From assembly GCA_017448245.1 (NCBI GenBank), contig JAFSLV010000011.1, positions 62,001 through 126,000 on the forward strand: a stretch of DNA of 64,000 nucleotides, written 5' to 3'. Shown here in pieces: positions 51,755 through 60,303 of the stretch. The position numbers and the translations under genes are program-made. This stretch comes from Lachnospiraceae bacterium. Lineage in GTDB: Bacteria > Bacillota > Clostridia > Lachnospirales > Lachnospiraceae. The notes beneath the pieces are model-generated. The model was not told where the DNA came from, ran no database searches, and saw only the letters and a list, made by a program, of their open reading frames with translations. How positions within the stretch are numbered: position 1 is the stretch's first letter; the number at the start of each line of letters is the position of its first letter.

Positions 51755-52838
51755 GACGTGCGGCCTCCGTATAGGTGCGAAAGGCGGAAGGGATCGCATA
51801 GACGGTATCGAGGTCCGTGCGATCCGCAAAAAAAAGAGGAGACATGCGCGCATTGCCGGACAGGAGCGCCTTTTCCGGGAGGTGCTCCACATATACCAGA
51901 TAGCCCTTCATATGCCATTCCACATGGGTGAACAGATGCTTTGCGTCGGGAAGCGCAAGGATGCGCAGGGCATCCGCCTCTTCCTCCCGTAACAGACGGC
52001 GCAGCTCCCTTTGCGTCAGATGTCCGGGGACGGAAGGAAATTCATAGAGCCCTGCAAGCAGTCCCTTCCGCGGGCGTTTTCTCAGCGCCACGTGCGTGCG
52101 GTCGCTAAGCAACAGTACCGTGCGTTTTTCGATCCTGCGCGGTTTTTTTGCGCGCTTCACCGGATAGGAAAGCGTGTCTCCAAGGCGGTATGCCGCACAG
52201 AAGGAGGCAACGGGACATCGTGTGCATAAGGGTGCGCCGGCAGGCACACAGACCGTCTCCCCGAGTTCCATCAGCGCCTGGAAAAAGGTGCCGCAGTCCC
52301 GGTCTCTTTCCGGCAAAAAGTCCTCTTCGAGCTCGTGTTGCACCGCGCGTTTTACCGCCTCCGAGGAGATGTCCCGTGTATCCGCGCGCAGTCTTGCCAT
52401 TACGCGCAGCACATTGCCGTCGACGAACGAGGCGCGCCCGGAAAAAGCGATCGCCGCGATCGCGCCCGCGGTATAAGGACCGATCCCGGGCAGCGCGCGC
52501 AGTTCTTCCACGGTATGCGGCAGTGTGCCGTCATAGTCCCTCATCACGATCTGTGCGGCCTTTTTCATGTTGCGCACACGCGAATAATAGCCGAGTCCCT
52601 CCCAGAGCTTTAAGAGCGTATCTTCCGGGGCATCCGCCAGATGCGCGATATCCGGAAGCGCATCCAGAAAACGCGCGTAGTAGGCTTTGACCGTTTCAAT
52701 CCGTGTCTGCTGCAGCATGATCTCCGACAACCAGACGTGATACGGCGCGGGATCCTGCCGCCAGGGCAGCTTCCTTGCATGCTTTTTGTACCATTGTAAC
52801 AGCGCCTTTGTCACGGCGGGCGCGGACGGATCTTTCAT
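51741..52838 (-). CDS. mutY: A/G-specific adenine glycosylase
   Basis: A 365-residue base-excision enzyme removing adenine opposite 8-oxoguanine. LSEIMLQQTRIETV, the helix-hairpin-helix LPGIGPYTAGAIAAIAF and the catalytic Asp in FVDGNVLRVMARL are present. A C-terminal NUDIX-like domain recognises 8-oxoguanine. The iron-sulfur loop reads C-x7-C-x2-C-x5-C (CVPAGAPLCTRCPVASFC), one residue longer than the usual first spacing. The ATG at 52838 lies seven bases after an extended -10 and lacks a ribosome site. An in-frame ATG at 52877 would add 13 residues. Confidence 0.92.
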   Translation of the reverse strand: MKDPSAPAVTKALLQWYKKHARKLPWRQDPAPYHVWLSEIMLQQTRIETVKAYYARFLDALPDIAHLADAPEDTLLKLWEGLGYYSRVRNMKKAAQIVMRDYDGTLPHTVEELRALPGIGPYTAGAIAAIAFSGRASFVDGNVLRVMARLRADTRDISSEAVKRAVQHELEEDFLPERDRDCGTFFQALMELGETVCVPAGAPLCTRCPVASFCAAYRLGDTLSYPVKRAKKPRRIEKRTVLLLSDRTHVALRKRPRKGLLAGLYEFPSVPGHLTQRELRRLLREEEADALRILALPDAKHLFTHVEWHMKGYLVYVEHLPEKALLSGNARMSPLFFADRTDLDTVYAIPSAFRTYTEAARHATG

Positions 52839-52845
52839 AAACAGT

Positions 52846-52854
52846 ATTCTATCA
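52846..52854 (-). promoter_or_regulatory. Extended -10 of mutY, leaderless arrangement
   Basis: TGATAGAAT on the minus strand ends seven bases before the mutY ATG at 52838, so transcription should begin at or beside the start codon. Confidence 0.5.
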
Positions 52855-52884
52855 TAATACGGAGAAGAAATCGCCATCCGCCGT

Positions 52885-52913
52885 TTGACAAAGCGGATGC
52901 CTTACGATATAAT
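52885..52913 (+). promoter_or_regulatory. Consensus promoter of the TetR-family gene
   Basis: TTGACA (52885-52890) and TATAAT (52908-52913) are separated by exactly 17 bases, a perfect sigma-A-type promoter. It drives the TetR-family regulator and probably the flavoprotein gene overlapping it. Confidence 0.9.
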
Positions 52914-52992
52914 AACAAACGCTATGCATTGGGGGACCGCAAGGCACGCATCGTGCGGTCATGCAAAGACATTTCGACTCCGGGAGGAAATC

Positions 52993-53544
52993 ATGTCCAG
53001 AAAAGCGGTGATCACGCAAAAAGAGATCGTCGACGCGGCATTCCGCATCACGCAGGCGGAGGGCTTTGACAAGATCACTTCGAGAGGCCTCGCGCAGGAG
53101 GCGGGCTGCTCCACACAGCCGATTTTTCGCATTTACGAAAATATGGAGGCGTTGAAAAAAGACGTCTACGACCAGGCGGCCTCCTTTTACGAAAGCTATA
53201 CCCGGCGCAACAAGGGCGACAGCACCACCCCCTTTGTCAATCTGGGCATGGCCTATATCGGATTTGCAAGAGAGCATCCGCATCTGTTCCGGCTGCTGTT
53301 TCTGACGGACAACCTGGCCGGCAAGCGCAGCATGTACGATCTCGTCAACGGCACGCAGGAAGCGGTATCCAGGGAGGCGCAGCGAGCAAAGGAAGCCGGA
53401 TGCGCGGATCCGAACGGGCTCTTCATGCGGATGTGGATCTTTATCCACGGTGCGGCCTGCATGGCCGTCACCGGCGATTATGACCTCGGCGAAGAGGAAA
53501 GCAGGTCGATGCTGACGACCTGCTACGAAGATTTTGCCGGCTGA
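52993..53544 (+). CDS. TetR-family transcriptional regulator
   Basis: A 183-residue regulator. The N-terminal helix-turn-helix is recognisable in ITQKEIVDAAFRITQAEGFD, KITSRGLAQEAGCSTQPIF and RIYENMEALKKDVY. The C-terminal ligand domain (residues 70-180) is TetR_C-like (FAREHPHLFRLLFLTDN, MRMWIFIHGAACMAV). The ATG at 52993 follows GGGAGGAAA. An in-frame ATG at 52924, ten bases after the -10, is an alternative. The ligand is unknown; the target could be the overlapping flavoprotein gene. Confidence 0.88.
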   Translation: MSRKAVITQKEIVDAAFRITQAEGFDKITSRGLAQEAGCSTQPIFRIYENMEALKKDVYDQAASFYESYTRRNKGDSTTPFVNLGMAYIGFAREHPHLFRLLFLTDNLAGKRSMYDLVNGTQEAVSREAQRAKEAGCADPNGLFMRMWIFIHGAACMAVTGDYDLGEEESRSMLTTCYEDFAG

Positions 53545-54784
53545 AGTCATCGTCATCGGCTGCGGCGCATCCGGCATGGCGGCAGCGATCGCCGCGGCAC
53601 GGGAAGGCGCGCATGTGACGGTTCTCGAAAAAAACGACCGCGCCGGAAAGAAGGTCTTTATCTCCGGCAAAGGCCGCTGCAACGTGACCAATGATTGCGA
53701 CACGGCGGATTTTTTTGACCATGTCATGCGGGGAAAAAAGTTTTTATACAGCGCTGTATACGGATGCGATACCGCCCGTGTACAGCGTTTTTTTGAAGAA
53801 AACGGATGCCCCCTGAAGGTCGAGCGCGGCGGCCGTGTCTTTCCGGTTTCCGACAAATCCTCGGATATCATACGGACGCTTCTGCGTCAGATGGAAGCGC
53901 TTGGCGTCCGCATATGCTTTGATACCCGCGCCCGGCGCCTGCGCACGGAAGAGACACGGGAGGGAGTAAGAGCCGGCGGCGTCATATCCGATACGGGGGA
54001 GGCGTTTTTTGCGGATGCCGTGATCCTCGCAACGGGGGGCCTGAGCTATCCGCTGACCGGCGCGACCGGGGACGGATTGCGCATGGCAGGGGAAGCGGGA
54101 CATAAGATCACGGAATGCACGCCCTCGCTCGTGCCCTTTGAAACGAAGGAGGCATGGTGCCGCGACCTGCAGGGACTTTCGCTCAGAAACGTGCGCCTGT
54201 ATACGGAGGGGAAGAAGGGCTTTGACCGGCAGGGTGAGATGCTTTTTACGCACTTCGGGGTCTCCGGGCCGCTCGTCCTGAACGCGAGCGCGTATGTGGA
54301 AGATGCCCGTCTCCCCGCAACGTATTATATCGACCTGAAGCCGGGACTCGACGAAGTAACGCTCGACAAAAGGCTGCAGAGGGAGTTTCTTTTACACGGG
54401 AAAAAGCAGTTCAAAAACAGTCTGTCGTCGCTCTTTCCCGCACGCCTCATCCCCGTGATGGTCGGACTGTCGCAGATCGAAAAGGAAAAGAGCTGCGCAC
54501 GGATCACGGCTGAGGAAAGAAAGCGTTTTGCCGCACGGATCAGGAAGGTGCCCTTTACGGTGAGCAAAAAGCGCGGATGGGATGAGGCGATCGTGACGCG
54601 GGGAGGTGTTTCGACTGCGGACATCGATCCGTCCACGATGGCGTCGAGGCGCTGCCGGGGGCTGTATTTTGCGGGAGAGGTAATGGATGTCGATGCGCTT
54701 ACCGGCGGCTTTAATCTGCAGATTGCCTGGTCCACCGGGGTGCTTGCGGGCAGGCATGCCGCGCACGGCGGATCTGTGGTATAA
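53534..54784 (+). CDS. BaiN/HI0933-family FAD-dependent oxidoreductase
   Basis: A 416-residue flavoprotein. The dinucleotide-binding start is VIVIGCGASGMAAAIAAARE, followed by FISGKGRCNVTN, and ATGGLSYPLTGATGDG is a family hallmark. The C-terminal LYFAGEVMDVDALTGGFNLQ with the following AWSTG completes the FAD site. Substrate unknown; one member acts on bile acids, but most are uncharacterised. The start is TTG overlapping the TetR gene by eleven bases. An extended -10 for the next gene lies across its stop codon. Confidence 0.9.
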   Translation: MPAEVIVIGCGASGMAAAIAAAREGAHVTVLEKNDRAGKKVFISGKGRCNVTNDCDTADFFDHVMRGKKFLYSAVYGCDTARVQRFFEENGCPLKVERGGRVFPVSDKSSDIIRTLLRQMEALGVRICFDTRARRLRTEETREGVRAGGVISDTGEAFFADAVILATGGLSYPLTGATGDGLRMAGEAGHKITECTPSLVPFETKEAWCRDLQGLSLRNVRLYTEGKKGFDRQGEMLFTHFGVSGPLVLNASAYVEDARLPATYYIDLKPGLDEVTLDKRLQREFLLHGKKQFKNSLSSLFPARLIPVMVGLSQIEKEKSCARITAEERKRFAARIRKVPFTVSKKRGWDEAIVTRGGVSTADIDPSTMASRRCRGLYFAGEVMDVDALTGGFNLQIAWSTGVLAGRHAAHGGSVV

Positions 54785-54785
54785 T
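54777..54785 (+). promoter_or_regulatory. Extended -10 for the glutamate-rich membrane protein gene
   Basis: TGGTATAAT (54777-54785) spans the stop codon of the flavoprotein gene and lies upstream of a ribosome site (AAAGGGG) and the ATG at 54824. No good -35 is seen. Confidence 0.55.
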
Positions 54786-54823
54786 GATAGGAACTGTGTA
54801 AAACGAGCAAAGGGGTAGGGCTT

Positions 54824-56752
54824 ATGAAATTTTCGCTTGGCGAGTTCAGCACGTACGGTCTGAAAAAGGAGATCTTCGACGCCTGCGGGGACAGGATCCG
54901 CGCCTGGCATTATCTGGTATTCAGGGTGTCGGTCGTCGCCTCGTTTTTTGCGTTTGCGATCGCGCTTCTCGAAACGGAGATTCTCGGTGTGCTCTATGAT
55001 TACGGCGGTGCGTTCATCGTCTACTTTTTTGTTACCGGACTGCTGTTTGTCTTTCTGATCCGCCGGCCGGAAACCGTCGCAAAGCACGCGACCGCTTTTT
55101 ATTACATACTCGGTATCATTCTGATCTCATATCCGATCGTGACGAGCCGGTTTGCGGACTGGGAGCGGATGGCCAATTTCCCGGTGATTCTGGCCATCGT
55201 GGTATTGCCGCTGATCGACAATACGCTGCGCGTGGCGGTACTGGTCGCCGCCTCCGATGCGGCGGCGCTTGTGATGATGCGCGTGTTTTTAAAGCATCCG
55301 ACGGTCATCGCCAACGACACGATGAGTATTCTCTTTTTCAGTATTCTGATCCTGATCGGCAATTTCTTCCTGCACCATTTCCGCCTGAAGGAGATGTATG
55401 AGGCATCGAGACTGACGGAGACGGCCGAGGGCCTGGCCGCGATGGCGGGGCAGATCAGGGAGGCGGAGGCCGATGTCCGGGAGGTGTCCGCGCAGATGAA
55501 CGTGCTGCTCGGTCAGCTGGAGGCGGACGCGCAGCAGAGGGAGACGCATACCGTGCGGGAGGAGGAAAAAGAGGCCGCGCGGGAAACCGCGGCGGCGGAA
55601 GAGGCGGTGACGGCGGCGGAAGAAACGGTGACGGCGGCGGAAGAAACGGTGACGGAAGAAACGGTGACGGAAGAACCGGTGACGCCGGAAGGGATGAAGG
55701 AGGCCGCACGGGAGTCCGTGGCGGAGGAAGAGACAGCGGAAGAGACCGTACGGGAGTCCGTGGAGGAAGAAGAGACAGCGGAAGAGGCCGCACGGGAGTC
55801 CGTGGCGGAGGAAGAGACGGCGGAAGAGACCGCACGGGAAGAGACGACGCAGGAGGTGCCCGTGGCGGGCACAAAGGAAGACGGCGTGCTGATCCTGCCC
55901 TGGGACGAAGAGGATACGGACAGCTGGGAGGCGATTCCTTTGAGTGCGGATACGGCCGAGGATCTGGGACTGCTCGATCCCGAACTGGAGATGAATATAC
56001 AGAAAGAACCGGACAGCGAAGATGCCGTGCCGGAGATGTTTGTGGATGCGTCCCTTCCGGAAGAAGGAGACGAAGAAGAGCGGACGGAAGAAGAGCAGCC
56101 TGAAGAGGCACCCGTCACCGCACCTTCGGAAGACGACATGATCCTTGGTACCACGGTCAGCGATTTCTTCCGGAAGATGACGGAGGAGCTGCTTTCGGAC
56201 GGAAAGGAAGAGGCAAAGACACCGGAAGAGGAGGACGCCTTCGAGGAGATTCCGGAAGAGGAAGTTGCGGAAGAGGAAGAAGACGTGTTCCCGGAAGAGG
56301 AAGAAGAAGAGGATATCTTCCCGGAGGAGGAAGAGGAGGTCTTCGAAGGGACCGTGACGGCACCGGCCTATCCGGCGCGTGCCATGGGAACGGCGGCACC
56401 TGCGGCACCGCCCGCGGCGCAGCCGGTATCTGCCGCACATGTATCGGTACCCGCCGCTCCCGCACCAGCCCCCGCACCGGCACCCGCGGCACCGCCCGTC
56501 ATGCCGGCGATGCCTCTGTCCGCGGACGAAAAGCGCGTGATCACCAAAGAGGAACTCGACGAAGCCTATGCGCAGATCCTTGCGGACGCAAGGGACGGAG
56601 ATATCGCCTCTGTAAGGGCACGTCTCAAGGCACTCAACGACGGCTTTGCCATCCCCGGCATCTACCGCATGAAGGTCATGCAGCTTGACGGGATGGTACG
56701 CGGCGGCAATCTGGAGGGAGTGAAGTCACTGCTCGGCGGAGGTGCTTCATGA
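54824..56752 (+). CDS. Membrane protein with glutamate-rich repeat tail, unknown function
   Basis: A 642-residue protein not matching a family I know. Residues 27-190 contain about six hydrophobic segments (YILGIILISYPIV, SILFFSILILIGNFFL). A coiled-coil-like stretch follows at about 195-240. A Glu/Thr/Val-rich region at 245-345 includes three 14-residue repeats (ARESVAEEETAEET type), and a long acidic part with EEE runs reaches to about 510. A Pro/Ala linker (about 525-570) leads to a small conserved-looking C-terminal domain (VITKEELDEAYAQILADARD). It overlaps cmk by four bases. It could be a cytoplasmic scaffold on the membrane; this is a guess. Confidence 0.7.
   Translation: MKFSLGEFSTYGLKKEIFDACGDRIRAWHYLVFRVSVVASFFAFAIALLETEILGVLYDYGGAFIVYFFVTGLLFVFLIRRPETVAKHATAFYYILGIILISYPIVTSRFADWERMANFPVILAIVVLPLIDNTLRVAVLVAASDAAALVMMRVFLKHPTVIANDTMSILFFSILILIGNFFLHHFRLKEMYEASRLTETAEGLAAMAGQIREAEADVREVSAQMNVLLGQLEADAQQRETHTVREEEKEAARETAAAEEAVTAAEETVTAAEETVTEETVTEEPVTPEGMKEAARESVAEEETAEETVRESVEEEETAEEAARESVAEEETAEETAREETTQEVPVAGTKEDGVLILPWDEEDTDSWEAIPLSADTAEDLGLLDPELEMNIQKEPDSEDAVPEMFVDASLPEEGDEEERTEEEQPEEAPVTAPSEDDMILGTTVSDFFRKMTEELLSDGKEEAKTPEEEDAFEEIPEEEVAEEEEDVFPEEEEEEDIFPEEEEEVFEGTVTAPAYPARAMGTAAPAAPPAAQPVSAAHVSVPAAPAPAPAPAPAAPPVMPAMPLSADEKRVITKEELDEAYAQILADARDGDIASVRARLKALNDGFAIPGIYRMKVMQLDGMVRGGNLEGVKSLLGGGAS
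55706..55831 (+). repeat. Three tandem 42-bp repeats in the coding sequence
   Basis: Three in-frame 42-base units encode ARESVAEEETAEET-like peptides. A shorter repetitive stretch lies before them (55610-55685), built from GTGACGGCGGCGGAAGAAAC-like units. Such arrays change copy number readily. Confidence 0.85.
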
Positions 56753-57411
56753 AGCATCACGCGATCGCCATCGACGGCCCCTCCGGTGCGGGCAAATCCA
56801 CCGTCGCAAGGATCCTCGCCAAGGAACTCGGCTTTGTCTTTATTGATACCGGCGCCATGTACCGGGCGCTTGCGATCCGCACGCTCGAAGAGGGCATCGA
56901 CGCGACCGACCAGGCAGCGGTCGAAGAGGCAGCGGAACGGGCAACCGTGACGATCCGGTTTGAGGACGGCACACAGCATGTCTTTCTCGACGGCACGGAC
57001 GTCACGGCAAGACTCCGCGACCAGACGGTCGGCGATACGGCAAGCGCGATCAGCGTCTACGGACGCGTGAGAGAGCGGATGGTGGAGCTGCAGCAGGCTC
57101 TCGCCAAAGAGGCGGACGTCATCATGGACGGACGCGACATCGGGACCGTCGTGCTGCCCGGTGCGGATCTCAAGATCTATCTGACGGCCTCTTCTTTCGT
57201 GCGTGCCAAGCGCAGATATGACGAGCTGATCGCGCGCGGGGAACAGGCGCATCTGCCCGATATCGAACAGGAGATAAAAGAGCGCGATCACCGCGACACG
57301 ACGCGCACGCATTCGCCGCTGCGCAGGGCGGAGGATGCCGTGGAGATCGATTCGTCCGGTCTCACGATCGAAGAGGTCGTCGCGCGGATCCGCGCGCTGT
57401 ATGAGGGCTGA
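56749..57411 (+). CDS. cmk: Cytidylate kinase
   Basis: A 220-residue kinase phosphorylating CMP and dCMP. The P-loop is IDGPSGAGKSTVARILA, DTGAMYRALAIR follows, MDGRDIGTVVLPGADLKIYL is the central motif, and LIARGEQAHLPDIEQEIKERD is the lid region. It overlaps the upstream membrane-protein gene by four bases and precedes ispH by 30 bases. A cmk-ispH-S1 gene order is common in Clostridia. Confidence 0.96.
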   Translation: MKHHAIAIDGPSGAGKSTVARILAKELGFVFIDTGAMYRALAIRTLEEGIDATDQAAVEEAAERATVTIRFEDGTQHVFLDGTDVTARLRDQTVGDTASAISVYGRVRERMVELQQALAKEADVIMDGRDIGTVVLPGADLKIYLTASSFVRAKRRYDELIARGEQAHLPDIEQEIKERDHRDTTRTHSPLRRAEDAVEIDSSGLTIEEVVARIRALYEG

Positions 57412-57441
57412 AGCACATATGGCAGAAAGGAGCGCTTCCGG

Positions 57442-58296
57442 TTGGAGATCGTGGTAGCAAAAAATGCCGGCTTCTGTTTCGGTGTCGAAAAGGCCGTCGA
57501 GGAGGTCTATGCGCAGACCGCTTCGCGGGATGCGATCTGCACCTACGGCGAGATCATCCACAACGAGGCGGTCGTGAGCGACCTGAAGGAGAAGGGCGTG
57601 CGCGTGATCGAAGACGCCGCGCAGCTTATGCAGGGGGCAGGCACCTGTGTCGTCATCCGCTCGCATGGTGTGGCGAAGAGCGTCTATGACGCTCTTTCGG
57701 AGAAGGGATGCCGCATTGTCGACGCGACCTGTCCCTTTGTGCGCAGGATCCATGAGACCGTAAAAGACGCGACGCAAAGGGGAGAAACGGTCATCGTCTT
57801 CGGCTCGAAAGACCATCCGGAGGTCGAGGGGATCGTCGGCTGGGCGTCGGGACCCGTATACGTGTTGTCTTCCGCGGAAGAAGCGCTGTCCTTTGAGGCG
57901 GACACGGACACAACGATCACCGTCGTGTCCCAGACGACCATGGATGCCCATAAGTTTAAAGAAACTGTTGAAATTCTGAAAAAAAAAGGTTACAATATTA
58001 ACATTGTGAATACGATATGCCATGCGACGAGCGTGCGTCAGGAAGAGGCAAAAAGAATGGCCGCGGAGGTTGACGTCATGATCGTCGTTGGTGGTGCCCA
58101 TTCTTCCAACACACGCAAACTCTACGAGATCTGCGCGGAGCATTGCCCCAGGACATATCTGATTCAGAGCGCGGGGGATCTGAAAGATATTCTTTTAGAC
58201 GGCGCGGGTCGTGTCGGTATTACTGCCGGCGCGTCTACCCCAAAGAATATCATTGAGGAGGTTCAGTCATATGTCAGAAATGGATCAGTCGTTTGA
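57442..58296 (+). CDS. ispH: 4-hydroxy-3-methylbut-2-enyl diphosphate reductase
   Basis: A 284-residue iron-sulfur enzyme producing isopentenyl and dimethylallyl diphosphate in the last MEP-pathway step. The cluster cysteines are in AKNAGFCFGVEKAV, VDATCPFVRRIHE and NTICHATSVRQEEA. GSKDHPEVEGIVGW and TAGASTPKNIIEE are also typical. The start is TTG after AAAGGAG. In many Clostridia IspH is fused to the S1 protein; here they are separate frames overlapping by 26 bases. Confidence 0.96.
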   Translation: MEIVVAKNAGFCFGVEKAVEEVYAQTASRDAICTYGEIIHNEAVVSDLKEKGVRVIEDAAQLMQGAGTCVVIRSHGVAKSVYDALSEKGCRIVDATCPFVRRIHETVKDATQRGETVIVFGSKDHPEVEGIVGWASGPVYVLSSAEEALSFEADTDTTITVVSQTTMDAHKFKETVEILKKKGYNINIVNTICHATSVRQEEAKRMAAEVDVMIVVGGAHSSNTRKLYEICAEHCPRTYLIQSAGDLKDILLDGAGRVGITAGASTPKNIIEEVQSYVRNGSVV

Positions 58297-59485
58297 AGAG
58301 ATGCTCGAGGCGTCGTTCAAACCGATTCATGTGGGAAAAATTGTTGAGGGGACGGTTATCGATGTCAAGCCGGATGAGATCATTTTAAACATCGGCTACA
58401 AATCCGACGGGATTCTCACGCGCAACGAGTACAGCAACGAAAAGGATCTCGATCTCACCACGGTCGTCAAGGTCGGCGACGAGATGGAGGCCAAGGTCAT
58501 CAAAACCAACGACGCGGACGGACAGGTGCTGTTGTCGTACAAGCGGCTTGCGGTCGAAAAGGGCAACAAGCGCATCGAGGACGCGTTTAACAACAAGGAG
58601 GTCCTTACCGCCAGGGTCGTGCAGGTGCTGGGCGGGGGTCTCGTGGTGGTCGTCGAGGAGGTGCGCATCTTTATCCCCGCATCGCTTGTCTCCGACACCT
58701 ACGAAAAGGATCTCACCAAGTACGAGGGACAGGAGATCCAGTTCATCGTCACCGAGTACAATCCCAAGAGACGCCGCTACATCGGCAACCGCAAGATCCT
58801 GATCGCGGAAGAGCGTGCGGCCAAGGCCAAGGAGCTCTTTGAGCGTATTCAGGTCGGCGACGTCACGGAGGGTATCGTCAAGAATATCACGGACTTCGGC
58901 GCCTTTATCGATCTGGGCGGCGCGGACGGTCTGCTACACATCTCCGAGATGAGCTGGGGACGCGTCGAGAATCCCAAGAAGGTATTCAAGGTCGGCGATG
59001 CCGTCAAGGTGCTGATCAAAAATATCGACGGTGCCAAGATCGCGCTGTCGCGCAAGTTTGAGGACGAGAATCCCTGGAAGGAAGCGGCGGAGCGCTACCA
59101 GATCGGTGCGACCGTCACCGGCAAGATCGCCCGTATGACCGATTTCGGCGCGTTTGTCGAGCTCGAGCCCGGCATCGATGCGCTGCTGCACGTATCGCAG
59201 ATCGCAAGAGAGCACATCGAAAAGCCTTCCGACGTGCTCAAGACCGGACAGGAAGTGACCGCAAAGATCGTCGACTTCAACGAGGCCGAAAAGAAGATCT
59301 CTCTCAGCATGAAGGCACTGCTTCCGGACGCGCCGGCGGAAGAGGCGCCGGCAGCCGCGCAGGAAGCGCCTGCACAGGAAGAGGCACCGCAGGAAGCGCC
59401 CGCACAGGAAGAGGCCCCCGCACAGGAGGAAGCTGCGCCCGCCGGGGAAGCACCCGCGGAAGAAGAAGCGTCTGCGGAGGCATAA
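58271..59485 (+). CDS. S1 RNA-binding domain protein (ribosomal protein S1-like)
   Basis: A 404-residue protein with four S1 domains at about 20-85, 100-170, 190-258 and 275-345; the best examples are GIVKNITDFGAFIDLGG and GKIARMTDFGAFVELEPG. It binds mRNA and may support translation initiation. The C-terminal 50 residues are Ala/Glu/Pro repeats (EEAPAQEEAP type). The ATG at 58271 lies inside ispH, after GAGGAGG, so the two are coupled. An upstream in-frame start is not supported. Confidence 0.93.
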   Translation: MSEMDQSFEEMLEASFKPIHVGKIVEGTVIDVKPDEIILNIGYKSDGILTRNEYSNEKDLDLTTVVKVGDEMEAKVIKTNDADGQVLLSYKRLAVEKGNKRIEDAFNNKEVLTARVVQVLGGGLVVVVEEVRIFIPASLVSDTYEKDLTKYEGQEIQFIVTEYNPKRRRYIGNRKILIAEERAAKAKELFERIQVGDVTEGIVKNITDFGAFIDLGGADGLLHISEMSWGRVENPKKVFKVGDAVKVLIKNIDGAKIALSRKFEDENPWKEAAERYQIGATVTGKIARMTDFGAFVELEPGIDALLHVSQIAREHIEKPSDVLKTGQEVTAKIVDFNEAEKKISLSMKALLPDAPAEEAPAAAQEAPAQEEAPQEAPAQEEAPAQEEAAPAGEAPAEEEASAEA

Positions 59486-59491
59486 TCCTGC

Positions 59492-60292
59492 ATGACATAC
59501 GATTACGAGTGGTTTAAAAAGCAGATCTATACGATCACGACGATCGATCTGAACAGTTATAAAGAAAAGCAGATGAAGCGCAGGATCGATACCCTGATCG
59601 GCAAGTACAATGTCGACGGGTACAACCCTTTTATCGATCTGCTCAAAAAAGACAAGGAGGTCTTAAACAGCTTCATCGCCTATCTGACCATCAACGTGTC
59701 GGAGTTTTTCCGCAACAGGGAGCAATGGGATCTGATGGACAAAAACATGATCCCGATGCTCACGAAGCGCTTTGGCAACAAACTCAAGATCTGGTCCGCC
59801 GCCTGCTCCACGGGGGACGAACCCTATACGATCGTGATGCTTTTGTCGCGCCATATGCCGCTGTCCCAGATCAACGTCCTCGCCACCGACATCGATCTGA
59901 CCGCGATCGCCAAGGCCAAGAACGGTGTCTACGAGGCCAAGGAGATTGCGGGCGTTCCCGATGATCTGAAGAAAAAGTATTTCACAAAGGAAGGGGACCG
60001 TTTCAAGATCGCCAACGAGATCAAGATGCGCGTCAATTTCCGCAAGTCGGATCTGCTGCGCGATCCGTATCCGACGGATTATCATCTGATCGTATGCCGC
60101 AATGTCATGATCTATTTTACCGAGGAAGCCAAGGACGATATTTACCGTAAGTTTTACCGGGCCCTGGCGCCGGAGGGGATTCTGTTCATCGGCTCGACCG
60201 AGCAGATCATCAACTACAAGGAGATCGGCTATACGAGAGCCAATTCCTTCTATTACGAAAGACCGGGAATCAAACTGCCGGGAAAGACCTGA
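59492..60292 (+). CDS. cheR: CheR-type protein-glutamate methyltransferase
   Basis: A 266-residue methyltransferase that uses S-adenosylmethionine to methylate glutamates of chemoreceptors. The N-terminal helical domain includes SYKEKQMKRRIDTLIGKYNV and INVSEFFRNREQW. The catalytic domain has IWSAACSTGDEPYTIVMLL, NVLATDIDLTAIAKAKNGVY and LIVCRNVMIYFTEEAK. No other chemotaxis gene is in the window. It follows the S1 gene by six bases, with GGAGG inside that gene's end. Confidence 0.93.
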   Translation: MTYDYEWFKKQIYTITTIDLNSYKEKQMKRRIDTLIGKYNVDGYNPFIDLLKKDKEVLNSFIAYLTINVSEFFRNREQWDLMDKNMIPMLTKRFGNKLKIWSAACSTGDEPYTIVMLLSRHMPLSQINVLATDIDLTAIAKAKNGVYEAKEIAGVPDDLKKKYFTKEGDRFKIANEIKMRVNFRKSDLLRDPYPTDYHLIVCRNVMIYFTEEAKDDIYRKFYRALAPEGILFIGSTEQIINYKEIGYTRANSFYYERPGIKLPGKT

Positions 60293-60303
60293 TCCGGGCA
60301 ACT

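Noticed and set aside
55289-56440. 383-codon minus-strand frame rich in Arg, Phe and Leu
   Set aside because: It is the reverse complement of the glutamate-rich repeat region, which explains its low-complexity repeats.
56662-58143. 493-codon minus-strand frame
   Set aside because: Antisense to cmk and ispH, both unmistakable; no SD and no domain.
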